Source: an uncultured bacterium (lineage in GTDB: Bacteria; Patescibacteriota; Patescibacteriia; UBA1558; GWA2-36-10). From it: a stretch of 13,175 nucleotides of DNA. The stretch spans positions 1 through 13,175 of the forward strand of contig CALDOH010000068.1 in assembly GCA_937912185.1 (NCBI GenBank), given 5' to 3'. Within the stretch, counting starts at the first letter, position 1, and the number at the start of each line of letters is the position of its first letter. The notes beneath the pieces are model-generated. The model did not search any database, was not told the origin of the DNA, and was given only the letters and a program-made list of their open reading frames with translations. The position numbers and the translations under genes were made by a program. Positions 1 to 6,467 of this stretch are shown one piece after another.

Positions 1-2488
1 ACGCGTCAAACAAGCTGATGAATTCTACGATCAAATTCCTTTGGCTCATAATATTATAACTGCTTTTAATATTCCCATACTGACAAAAGAGGGTTTTGAA
101 GCTGACGATATTATCGGTACCATCACAAAAGAGGTTTATAAAAAATATGACGACATCCAAACCACTATAGTTACTGGCGACCTCGATGCTCTACAGTTAG
201 TAAATGATCGAACCAGGGTTTTCACTCTCAAACGTGGCGTCAACGATACCATCACCTATGACATAGCGGCCGTCAAAGAACGCTATGGTCTAAAACCAGA
301 ACAACTAATAGACCTCAAGGCTATCCAAGGTGACACCTCTGACAATATCAAGGGTGTTAAAGGAATCGGTGCTAAGGGCGCTGCTAATTTGATCCAAGAA
401 TTTGGCTCTTTGGAAAACCTTTATAAAAAAATTGGTAACTCTGACGTTAAAGACAGGATAAAAAATTTACTCCTCGAACAAAAAGATGATGCTTTTGCTA
501 GCAAAGAGTTGGTGACCATTGTAACTGATGTACCAATCAAATGGAAACTGGCTGAGGCTGAATTTTCAGATTTTGATCCAGAAAAAGTTCACAAAATTTT
601 CCAAAAATTTGAGTTTAGATCGCTGCTAGACAAAATTCCTCATCGAGATGCCAAGAGTAATTCTCAAATCAGCCTACTTAAAAAAACTGACGCTGACTAC
701 ACCTATATTAATGATACTGTAGCTTTTGAAGATTTCTATAAAAAATTAAAAACCCAAAAATTATTTGCTTTTGATACCGAAACCTACGGCTTGGATGTTA
801 TAAACGATGACATCCTTGGCATATCATTTTGCTGGCAAACTAAGGACAGCTACTTTATCGATCTAAGTAATAAAGAATTACGAAAACTAGTCTTGCCAAA
901 ATTAAAATTAATTTTAGAAAATCCAGAGGTTAAAAAAATTGGACATAATATAAAATTTGATTATAAAGTTTTAAAAGTTTTAGGTATTGAATTGGCTGGT
1001 TTAGAATTTGATACCCTTATTGCTGCTTATCTTATAAATTCTAACCGTGGACTTAAATTGGAAGAACTAGCTTTTAGTTACTTGGGTTATAAAAAACTTA
1101 AACTAATTGAGCTTTTAGATGAGGTACCGAAAAAGAAAGACGGTATAGATGTTTCACAAATACCAATGGATAAATTAGCCTGGTATGGTGCTGAGGACTC
1201 TGATATTACTTTTAGACTCTATAAAAAACTATTACCCCTAGTTGAAAGTAATAAAAACCTTGAACTGATAAAAAAAATGGAGTTACCCTTGATACCAGTT
1301 CTAGCTGAAATGGAATTAAATGGTGTTGAGCTAGATATAGACTTCCTAGCTGAGATGGCCAAAAAATTTGACCATGAGATTAAGAAAGTTAGTCAAAAAA
1401 TATACAAACTAGCTGGTTCTGAGTTTAACATCGCATCTCCAAAACAAATAAAAGAGGTATTGTTTGAAGACCTACAAATATCAACAGCTGGTATCAAAAA
1501 AACAAAAACCGGTATTTCGACAGCTGCTTCTGAACTGGAAAAAATGAAAGACGCTCATCCTATTATCAAGCTGATCGTCGAACACCGAGAACTGAGTAAA
1601 TTACAATCTACTTACATCAGGGCTTTGCCTGAATTGGTAAACAAAAAAACCAAGCGCCTACACACCAGTTTCAACCAAGCAGTCACTACTACTGGCCGCC
1701 TATCTTCATCTGACCCCAATCTTCAAAATATACCCATTAGAACCACTCTGGGTCGACAAATCCGCCAAGCCTTTGTCGCTCCTTCTGGCTATAGATTACT
1801 TTGTGCTGACTATTCGCAAATTGAACTACGACTAGCGGCTTCCATCTCCAAAGACCCCAAGATGATGAAAAGTTTTAAAGATGGTGAAGATATCCACTCT
1901 AGAACCGCAGCTGAGATACACAAGATACCTCTAGACCAAGTCAGTAAGGAAATACGTCGGACTGCCAAAGAGGTAAATTTTGGTATTCTCTATGGACTCG
2001 GCTCAGTCGGCCTAGCTCAACGTACCGACATGAATCGCAATGAAGCCAAAGAATTCATTGAAAAATACTTTAGAGTTTACAAAAAAATAAAAGACTATAT
2101 TACCAAGACTAAGTCCTTTGCTCACGACCACGGTTATGTTCAAACTATTTTTGGTCGTCGTCGCTACTTATCAGATATCAACTCTTCTATGCCCATGCTG
2201 CGTGCTGCTGCTGAACGCATGGCTATAAATATGCCCCTCCAGGGTACAGCTGCTGACTTGCTAAAGCTAGCTATGATCAAAATCTACCAAGGCTTGCCAA
2301 AAATAAGTTCTAAGTCTAAAATGGTCCTACAAGTTCATGATGAATTGGTCTTAGAAGTACCAAAAGATGATCTTAAAAAAGTAGCTAAATTTGTCAAAGA
2401 CACCATGGAAAACATCTATCAGCTACCGGTGCCCTTGGTTGCTGATATGGAGACCGGCAAAAACTGGGGTAAATTAGAACGCTTATGA
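1..2488 (+). CDS. polA: DNA polymerase I, 5' end outside window
   Basis: Replication and repair polymerase that removes primers and fills gaps. The frame is open from base 2, so the TTG at 41 is not the true start and part of the N-terminal 5'-nuclease domain is missing. Numbering from codon 41, the visible 5'-nuclease part keeps the acidic metal ligands EADD (D22, D23), TGDLD (D47, D49) and GDTSDN (D98, D101), then a helix-hairpin-helix near 105-114. The 3'-5' exonuclease domain (about 220-410) has Exo I DTET (245-248), Exo II N303/D307 and Exo III Y382/D386, so proofreading looks intact. The polymerase domain carries motif A DYSQIELR (590-597), motif B RxxxKxxxFGxxYG (639-652) with the dNTP-selecting Phe, and motif C VHDE (765-768). 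The gene ends in TGA and overlaps holA by 4 nt (ATGA), implying co-transcription and coupled translation. Many reduced genomes lose Pol I proofreading; here it is kept. Confidence 0.97.
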   Translation, partial: RVKQADEFYDQIPLAHNIITAFNIPILTKEGFEADDIIGTITKEVYKKYDDIQTTIVTGDLDALQLVNDRTRVFTLKRGVNDTITYDIAAVKERYGLKPEQLIDLKAIQGDTSDNIKGVKGIGAKGAANLIQEFGSLENLYKKIGNSDVKDRIKNLLLEQKDDAFASKELVTIVTDVPIKWKLAEAEFSDFDPEKVHKIFQKFEFRSLLDKIPHRDAKSNSQISLLKKTDADYTYINDTVAFEDFYKKLKTQKLFAFDTETYGLDVINDDILGISFCWQTKDSYFIDLSNKELRKLVLPKLKLILENPEVKKIGHNIKFDYKVLKVLGIELAGLEFDTLIAAYLINSNRGLKLEELAFSYLGYKKLKLIELLDEVPKKKDGIDVSQIPMDKLAWYGAEDSDITFRLYKKLLPLVESNKNLELIKKMELPLIPVLAEMELNGVELDIDFLAEMAKKFDHEIKKVSQKIYKLAGSEFNIASPKQIKEVLFEDLQISTAGIKKTKTGISTAASELEKMKDAHPIIKLIVEHRELSKLQSTYIRALPELVNKKTKRLHTSFNQAVTTTGRLSSSDPNLQNIPIRTTLGRQIRQAFVAPSGYRLLCADYSQIELRLAASISKDPKMMKSFKDGEDIHSRTAAEIHKIPLDQVSKEIRRTAKEVNFGILYGLGSVGLAQRTDMNRNEAKEFIEKYFRVYKKIKDYITKTKSFAHDHGYVQTIFGRRRYLSDINSSMPMLRAAAERMAINMPLQGTAADLLKLAMIKIYQGLPKISSKSKMVLQVHDELVLEVPKDDLKKVAKFVKDTMENIYQLPVPLVADMETGKNWGKLERL

Positions 2489-3435
2489 TTTTTTTCTACT
2501 ACGGCGAGGATTCTTTCCGCGCTGGTCAAAAAATAAATGCTATCGTCAATAAATTTAGAGATAAGATTGACCCCGGTGGTCACAATATCCAAAACCTCGA
2601 TGGCGAAACTATTAAAGCCGACGACTTTTTCCAGGCTGTTTCGGTCATGGGTTTTTTGGCTGACAAAAAATTAATAGTAGTAAAAAATATTTTTAATAAT
2701 AAGAAACTCAAAGACTTCCAGGACTCTCTAATCAACTTTTTACAAAAACAAAAAGACACGCCTGACGAAAATTATATTGTCTTTTGGCAGACTGGCAAGC
2801 CTGATACTCGCACCAAACTATATAAAGCTTTAAACAAATTTAAGTTTAGCGAAGAATTCAATAAACTAAGTTCCAATGAACTTAACAAATGGATTTCTGG
2901 ACAAGTAACAAGAGCTGGTAAAACCATTAAACCCTCTGCCTTAAATCTACTAGTAAACTATGTTGGCAATGATCTTTGGCAACTTGACCAAGAAATAAAT
3001 AAACTGGTCAACTATGTAGCAGCTGAAATATCAGAAGACGATATCAAAACTTTGGTTCAGGCTAAAATAGACGACAACATCTTTACCCTAATAGATGCTC
3101 TGGGGAATAAAGATCGCAGTTTAGCTCTCAAGCTAGTCGAAGAAAAAATAAACGCCGGAGTAAACTCCCAATATATGCTTACCATGATTATCCGCCAATT
3201 TAGGCTAATCATCCAAGCAAAGGCTTTGAATCGACAAGCCACTTATCCCGGGGCTGTAGCTCAAGCACTCAAAGTACCTCCAATGGTAGCCAATAAAATA
3301 TTGGCTCAGAGCAAAAAATATGAACTAGCTCAGCTCAAGGACATCTATCGTCGACTGATGATACTAGATGAAAAACTAAAAACCACCAGTCAACAAGACA
3401 AGATACTATTTACTCAAATGATAAACAATATATAA
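2485..3435 (+). CDS. holA: DNA polymerase III delta subunit (clamp loader)
   Basis: Delta is the wrench of the clamp loader: it opens the DnaN sliding clamp so that it can be loaded on primed DNA. The 316-residue length is usual for the family. The N-terminus reads FYYGEDSF, as in HolA proteins, and the N-terminal AAA+-like domain lacks a usable Walker A, as expected for delta. The segment around residues 190-240, with NIFTLIDALGNKD followed by a helical stretch, is typical of the delta linker and collar region. The ATG overlaps the polA stop in ATGA, with no convincing Shine-Dalgarno at a proper distance, so translation is probably coupled to polA. A hairpin terminator follows the stop directly. 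Recognition is by overall family resemblance rather than catalytic residues, since delta has no catalytic site. Confidence 0.9.
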   Translation: MIFFYYGEDSFRAGQKINAIVNKFRDKIDPGGHNIQNLDGETIKADDFFQAVSVMGFLADKKLIVVKNIFNNKKLKDFQDSLINFLQKQKDTPDENYIVFWQTGKPDTRTKLYKALNKFKFSEEFNKLSSNELNKWISGQVTRAGKTIKPSALNLLVNYVGNDLWQLDQEINKLVNYVAAEISEDDIKTLVQAKIDDNIFTLIDALGNKDRSLALKLVEEKINAGVNSQYMLTMIIRQFRLIIQAKALNRQATYPGAVAQALKVPPMVANKILAQSKKYELAQLKDIYRRLMILDEKLKTTSQQDKILFTQMINNI

Positions 3436-3463
3436 AATCCCTCATTACTGAGAGATTTTTTTA
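3435..3463 (+). terminator. Rho-independent terminator of polA-holA
   Basis: A 10-bp stem with one mismatch (arms 3435-3444 and 3449-3458), a 4-nt loop (TTAC) and a T run at 3456-3462. It begins at the holA stop and overlaps the stop of the convergent Nudix gene, so it also marks the boundary between the two converging units. On the minus strand the T run after the hairpin is weaker, so efficient termination is expected mainly for the plus strand. Confidence 0.65.
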
Positions 3464-3888
3464 TAAGCTTCTTTTATAGCCCAAGACTGGCTCGGATGCC
3501 ACATCTTATCTATAGCCTCTTGATAATTAAGCCAAACCGTTTGATGGTCTGGGGCTGTGGGGGCGGCAATCTCTTTAATCTTCTTACCTAAATAAAAATG
3601 ACCATCCATTATAGTATCTTTATTTGTATCGGTAGCAAAGAAGAAATTTAAAGCGTTACCCAAACAATCTCCAATTTCTATCTCCCAACCAAGCTCCTCT
3701 ATTGCCTCTCGATATAAACATTCTTTATGTGACTCACCATTATCTATACCACCACCAGGCAAAAAATAACCCGTTGAAGTTTTCACCAACGCTACTTTGT
3801 TATTTTCAAAAATAATAACATAAGCACCCGGCCTATTGGTATAAACGACTCCTTCTTTTTTTTCTCCAAAAATTATTTTATCTGACAT
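3445..3888 (-). CDS. Nudix hydrolase (MutT-like)
   Basis: Hydrolyses a nucleoside diphosphate linked to another group; MutT-type members clean oxidised dNTPs from the pool. The 147-residue protein has a complete Nudix box at residues 46-68, matching GX5EX7REUXEEXGU: G46, E52, R60, E61, E64, E65, G67. The metal-binding glutamates are all present, so it should be active. Length and layout fit a single-domain Nudix protein, with a beta-rich N-terminus before the box and a C-terminal helix. The substrate cannot be read from the sequence. It starts 1 nt after the stop of the AlkD-like gene, so the two are almost certainly one transcript. An AAGGAAG stretch lies rather far (about 12-14 nt) upstream of the ATG, inside the end of the upstream gene. 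The pairing suggests a DNA-repair or nucleotide-sanitation job, but that is inferred from context only. Confidence 0.9.
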   Translation of the reverse strand: MSDKIIFGEKKEGVVYTNRPGAYVIIFENNKVALVKTSTGYFLPGGGIDNGESHKECLYREAIEELGWEIEIGDCLGNALNFFFATDTNKDTIMDGHFYLGKKIKEIAAPTAPDHQTVWLNYQEAIDKMWHPSQSWAIKEAYKKISQ

Positions 3889-3889
3889 C

Positions 3890-4615
3890 TTATTTAAAAC
3901 TTCCTTTCAAAAAACTCTTGCGTTTACTTTCTGCCATGCGCTCTATAGCATAACGCAAAGTTGTTCGGGGTAAATCTTTATAATTGGCTATCAAAAATTT
4001 CTCTACTCTGGCTGGATCTTTTTTCCAGGATTCTCGGAGCATCCAACCAACAGCCTTATGCATCAGATCTTCTTTATCACCTAAAAGCAGTTTAGAAAGT
4101 TTAAGGCAGTCGTCTAATTTTCCTTCATGAATAAACATAGCTGTAGTAATAATAGAAAATCTTCTCTCCCATAAACTTTTGCTTTTGGCGTATTTATACA
4201 AAACTTGTTTGGGTATCAATCTGTCTAAAATAGCCTGCCCCAAAATACGATGAACAGATAAATCTACCAAATCCCAATTGTTTACATTAGCTCTATGCTT
4301 AAGATAAAAATCCAAAATCTTTTTCTGTAATATTCTATCCTTATCTTTGACGGCTTGTTTGTTCCTTTCTACTAATATTAAAATGGCCGCCAAACGAATC
4401 TCGTGAATCGGAGATTTAATTAATTTAGCTATTTCTATAAAACTTAAATCTAAAAATTGTCGAGCAACCTGCCTTATGTGTGGCACTCGAATTCCTATAA
4501 ATTTATCGCCCTCACTATATTGACCAGGGCCAGTTTTAAAAAACCACTCATTGCTCTTTTTGCGCTCTGGGGAAGAGTACTTTTTGAGTTCTTTGATTAA
4601 GTCTTGAGAAATCAT
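3890..4615 (-). CDS. AlkD-like DNA alkylation repair glycosylase
   Basis: A HEAT-like-repeat DNA glycosylase of the AlkC/AlkD superfamily. AlkD removes positively charged N3- and N7-alkylated purines without flipping the base out. The 241-residue length fits. The motif NNWDLVD at 112-118 supplies W114 and D118, equivalent to the lesion-contacting Trp and catalytic Asp of Bacillus AlkD (W109, D113). WERR at 149-152 matches the conserved Arg region, and AVGWMLRE (188-195) gives W191, matching AlkD W187. All key residues are therefore kept and activity is likely. It heads a two-gene minus-strand unit with the Nudix hydrolase. It has no Shine-Dalgarno; a TGn-extended -10 ends 6 nt before the ATG (see the promoter entry), so the mRNA may be leaderless. 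The equivalences are my alignment by eye. Confidence 0.88.
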   Translation of the reverse strand: MISQDLIKELKKYSSPERKKSNEWFFKTGPGQYSEGDKFIGIRVPHIRQVARQFLDLSFIEIAKLIKSPIHEIRLAAILILVERNKQAVKDKDRILQKKILDFYLKHRANVNNWDLVDLSVHRILGQAILDRLIPKQVLYKYAKSKSLWERRFSIITTAMFIHEGKLDDCLKLSKLLLGDKEDLMHKAVGWMLRESWKKDPARVEKFLIANYKDLPRTTLRYAIERMAESKRKSFLKGSFK

Positions 4616-4621
4616 GCTCTC

Positions 4622-4630
4622 ATTCTAACA
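4622..4630 (-). promoter_or_regulatory. Extended -10 promoter of the alkD-like gene
   Basis: On the minus strand TGT-TAGAAT (hexamer at 4622-4627, TG at 4629-4630) lies 6 nt before the ATG at 4615. A usual -10 to +1 distance puts the first transcribed base on the A of the ATG. Any -35 would fall in the tail or stem of the rpsT terminator just upstream, and no good -35 is seen there, which suits a TGn-extended promoter. Confidence 0.4.
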
Positions 4631-4656
4631 AAATAAAAAAGCTCCCACAAGGGAGC
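4631..4656 (-). terminator. Rho-independent terminator of rpsT
   Basis: Perfect 6-bp GC-rich stem GCTCCC/GGGAGC (arms 4641-4646 and 4651-4656) with a 4-nt loop. On the minus strand it is followed by a run of six T (4635-4640). It sits 12 nt past the rpsT stop and immediately before the alkD-like promoter, insulating the two units. Confidence 0.85.
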
Positions 4657-4668
4657 AATTTATATAAT

Positions 4669-4995
4669 TTATTTTTTCTCTTCGCTGGGCTTTTCTTCGG
4701 TCTTTTTGCTAGATTTAGCTTGGATACTAGCACCAGCACCACTCAACATCTTGGAAAATCTTTTCTTCTTCCGATTACCAGTATTTGGTTTAATAGCACC
4801 TGACTTAATAGCCTTGTCTACGGCTTTTTGAAGTGAGTGCACAAGCTCAGGTGATTTTTCTTTAATATCGCCCTTAACCACTGCTTTTTGGCCGTTCTTT
4901 ATGATTTCTTTGACATTTCTTTTAACCAAAGAATTGCGTCGGTTGTGTTTGACGCTCTGCTTTAAATGCTTGATAGCTGATTTCTTATTTGGCAT
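4669..4995 (-). CDS. rpsT: Small-subunit ribosomal protein S20
   Basis: S20 is a primary 16S rRNA binding protein of the 30S subunit, formed of a helical bundle. The N-terminus MPNKKSAIKHLKQS and the basic stretch with NRRN followed by an Ala/Lys-rich second half (LVHSLQKAVDKAIKSG, then IKPNTGNRKKKR) match the family closely. At 108 residues it is about 20 longer than the usual 85-90. The excess is a low-complexity Lys/Glu/Ser tail after residue 88, likely disordered. It is monocistronic, with its own probable promoter and terminator, and divergent from the 82-residue gene at 5074. No Shine-Dalgarno is seen before the ATG, unusual for a ribosomal protein in ordinary bacteria but common in AT-rich Patescibacteria. 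Confidence 0.95.
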   Translation of the reverse strand: MPNKKSAIKHLKQSVKHNRRNSLVKRNVKEIIKNGQKAVVKGDIKEKSPELVHSLQKAVDKAIKSGAIKPNTGNRKKKRFSKMLSGAGASIQAKSSKKTEEKPSEEKK

Positions 4996-5009
4996 AACTC
5001 TACTTTTTT

Positions 5010-5038
5010 AGTAAAATGATAATAGCTAAGACTTTCAA
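5010..5038 (-). promoter_or_regulatory. Probable rpsT promoter
   Basis: On the minus strand TTGAAA (5033-5038), a 17-nt spacer and TTTACT (5010-5015) form a plausible sigma-70 promoter. The predicted start near 5003 leaves a short leader of roughly 8 nt before the ATG at 4995. The -10 is only a 4/6 match, so this is a modest call. Confidence 0.4.
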
Positions 5039-5073
5039 GATATTACCATAAAATAATAATTAAGTCAAGATAC

Positions 5074-5322
5074 ATGTCAGATGAAATTTCTCGCGAACAC
5101 CAACGTTTAATTATAGAAAAGCTATATCGTTCTGGTGATTCTATCACTAGCACAGACCATTTTAACAAAAAATATGCCTCTAGCATTGGTCATATGGGCG
5201 AAAGCTCTATGGATGTCCATGATTTTGCCCGCAAGATGAAGGGTACTGAGTTTTCTAGCTACGACGTAGAAAGATTTACCAAATCTATTACTGGCAAAAA
5301 TATTGATCTAGAAAAGCTTTAA
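5074..5322 (+). CDS. Hypothetical 82-residue protein
   Basis: I do not recognise this protein. It is soluble, 82 residues, with no signal peptide or membrane segment. It has a charged, probably helical N-terminus (ISREHQRLIIEKLYRSGDS) and a hydrophilic middle with GHMGESSMDVHDF. Codon use resembles the neighbouring real genes (TCT and AGC for Ser, GGT and GGC for Gly). It is divergent from rpsT with a 78-nt gap, and its last 35 nt overlap the 3' end of truB on the other strand. A good hairpin with a T run lies 22 nt past the stop, which supports a real transcription unit. There is no clear Shine-Dalgarno before the ATG. The main alternative is a chance ORF, but amino-acid composition, an intergenic start and a terminator in the right place favour a gene. 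Confidence 0.6.
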   Translation: MSDEISREHQRLIIEKLYRSGDSITSTDHFNKKYASSIGHMGESSMDVHDFARKMKGTEFSSYDVERFTKSITGKNIDLEKL

Positions 5323-6070
5323 TCTTTTCAATGCTTATAGAACTAGCAGACAGATTCTCTTTGTCTGCTTTTTCTAGTGGTAGAGCTTTATCAACTAAAA
5401 AATATCCAATCGCTATTCGTCTCAAATCAGCCAAAAGAGCGCCAGTACCAAGACTCTGCCCAAGGTCATAGGCCAAACTACGTATATAGGTTCCAGCAGA
5501 ACAAGTCACTTCCAGTTCCAAATGAGGATAAGAAAAGGTTTTTATCTTTAAACTATGTATTTCTACTTTTTTTGTTGGTGGAGTTACTTGCTTACCAGCT
5601 CGAGCTAATTTGTATAACTTTTGGCCACCAATTTTCTTGGCTGAAAAAATTGGTGCTTGTTGGTCTATTTGTCCTGTAAATTTTTTCAAAACTTCTTGCA
5701 ATTCAGCCTGATCAAATTCTTTGGCATTATTATTTATCTGTATCTGCCCTTCTAGATCATAAGTATCTGATGTCTGTCCAAACAAAATACTAGCCTGATA
5801 AACTTTTGGTAGATAATGAAAATAGTCTAGAAGTTTAGTAGCCTTGGCTGTTGCCATAATCAAAAGCCCAGAAGCTAGAGGATCCAATGTACCTGAAAAA
5901 CCAACTCTCTTGATGTTCAAAACCTTACGCAGAACAGAAACCGCCTTAAAAGAATTAAGCCCTTTAGGTTTATCAATAAGGTAAATTTTTGCCTGAGGAT
6001 CAGCTAAAATATTTTGATATTTTTGATTGGCTACAAATTCTGCCCAAGTTTTTCTATCATTATCAAACAT
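5288..6070 (-). CDS. truB: tRNA pseudouridine-55 synthase
   Basis: Isomerises uridine 55 in the T-loop of tRNAs to pseudouridine. Taking the ATG at 6070 gives 260 residues, within the family range. The conserved KPKG stretch lies at about 34-37. The catalytic motif GFSGTLDPLASGLL (57-70) contains the nucleophile D63. Further family blocks follow: KVYQASILFGQTSDTYD (from 89) and, near the C-terminus, GTYIRSLAYDLG. The frame stays open upstream to 6325, but that 85-residue extension is antisense to the small membrane gene, resembles nothing in TruB and crosses the proposed promoter, so 6070 is preferred. There is no Shine-Dalgarno, and a -10-like element ends 7 nt before the ATG. The 3' end overlaps the 82-residue gene by 35 nt. 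Confidence 0.92.
   Translation of the reverse strand: MFDNDRKTWAEFVANQKYQNILADPQAKIYLIDKPKGLNSFKAVSVLRKVLNIKRVGFSGTLDPLASGLLIMATAKATKLLDYFHYLPKVYQASILFGQTSDTYDLEGQIQINNNAKEFDQAELQEVLKKFTGQIDQQAPIFSAKKIGGQKLYKLARAGKQVTPPTKKVEIHSLKIKTFSYPHLELEVTCSAGTYIRSLAYDLGQSLGTGALLADLRRIAIGYFLVDKALPLEKADKENLSASSISIEKIKAFLDQYFCQ
5345..5373 (+). terminator. Terminator of the 82-residue gene, inside truB
   Basis: Perfect 8-bp stem AGCAGACA/TGTCTGCT (arms 5345-5352 and 5362-5369), a 9-nt loop, then TTTTT (5369-5373) on the plus strand. It lies 22 nt downstream of the 82-residue gene and is antisense to codons near the C-terminus of truB, where the same bases encode the KADKENLSAS segment. Confidence 0.65.
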
Positions 6071-6077
6071 GTCTATA

Positions 6078-6106
6078 TTTTTACCAGAAATTGACAAAAA
6101 AATCAA
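6078..6106 (-). promoter_or_regulatory. Possible truB promoter
   Basis: On the minus strand TTGATT (6101-6106), a 17-nt spacer and TAAAAA (6078-6083) preceded by TGG, an extended -10. The hexamer ends 7 nt before the truB ATG, so +1 would fall about 1 nt from the start codon. It overlaps the divergent promoter at 6091-6120. Confidence 0.4.
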
Positions 6107-6131
6107 AACCTGGATATTATTAGTATATAAT
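6091..6131 (+). promoter_or_regulatory. Strong promoter of the 80-residue membrane gene
   Basis: TTGACA (6091-6096), a perfect -35, is followed after 18 nt by TATTAT (6115-6120), a 5/6 match to the -10 consensus. A second perfect TATAAT lies at 6126-6131 but without a well-spaced -35. Transcription from the first would start near 6127, giving a leader of about 44 nt. It is the closest match to the sigma-70 consensus that I find in the window. Confidence 0.6.
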
Positions 6132-6148
6132 AGTGCCTCTTTAGTCTT

Positions 6149-6165
6149 AAGGAGAAAGGGGGTGA
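6149..6165 (+). promoter_or_regulatory. Tandem Shine-Dalgarno sites
   Basis: AAGGAG (6149-6154) is spaced 7 nt from an in-frame GTG at 6162. GGGGGTGA (6158-6165), one base from the ideal GGAGGTGA, is spaced 5 nt from the ATG at 6171. Either start works; I chose ATG 6171. No other gene in the window has a comparable site. Confidence 0.65.
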
Positions 6166-6170
6166 ATATT

Positions 6171-6413
6171 ATGGAAATGCACTGTGATTGTCCACGCCCG
6201 CTAAATGTCATTATCGGTGTGTTTCTGATATTTGTCGCTATACTAGCAATATTCAATGTCTGGCAAATATCAATGCCACCATGGACCATATTATTATGCC
6301 TGATTTTGGGTTTACTTTCAATCATACTTAATTCTATAAGTCAGACCAGACGAAGAAACGATGACCTTAGTATCGAACAAGCTAATAAGTTACATTCTCG
6401 CGATGGCTATTAA
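6171..6413 (+). CDS. Small two-helix membrane protein, unknown function
   Basis: I do not recognise a family. The 80-residue product starts MEMHCDCPRP, with H4, C5 and C7 clustered before the first membrane helix (about 12-31). A short loop with two prolines follows, then a second helix (about 38-56) and a polar Arg-rich tail (SQTRRRNDD onward). The RRR after helix 2 suggests that both ends face the cytoplasm. With the GTG at 6162 the protein would be 3 residues longer. The open frame reaches back to 6027, but that part is antisense to truB and lies ahead of the promoter. Promoter, Shine-Dalgarno and terminator are all strong, so it is an independent, probably well-expressed gene. The HCDC cluster could bind a metal, or the cysteines could be redox-active or incidental; nothing here decides. 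Confidence 0.75.
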   Translation: MEMHCDCPRPLNVIIGVFLIFVAILAIFNVWQISMPPWTILLCLILGLLSIILNSISQTRRRNDDLSIEQANKLHSRDGY

Positions 6414-6427
6414 AAACTATGCTAATT

Positions 6428-6467
6428 AAAAAAACATCCTCACTAAAACCAAAGGATGTTTTTTATT
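6428..6467. terminator. Bidirectional terminator
   Basis: A 10-bp stem (arms 6431-6440 and 6453-6462, core ACATCCT/AGGATGT) with a 12-nt loop. It is flanked by A-rich sequence on the left and T-rich sequence on the right, so a U run follows the hairpin on both strands. It serves both the 80-residue membrane gene (+, stop at 6413) and the converging PBP gene (-, stop at 6468). Confidence 0.8.

Noticed and set aside
41..43. TTG as start of polA
   Set aside because: The frame is open to the window edge and the upstream residues continue the 5'-nuclease domain, so the gene is truncated by the window.
5377..5679. 100-codon plus-strand frame
   Set aside because: Antisense shadow of truB with no start signals or recognisable protein.
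6027..6170. Upstream part of the plus-strand frame of the small membrane gene
   Set aside because: It lies antisense to the truB start and ahead of the promoter and Shine-Dalgarno sites.
6071..6325. 85-codon N-terminal extension of truB on the minus strand
   Set aside because: It is antisense to the small membrane gene and its strong signals, has no TruB similarity and lies upstream of the proposed promoter; ATG 6070 gives a normal family length.
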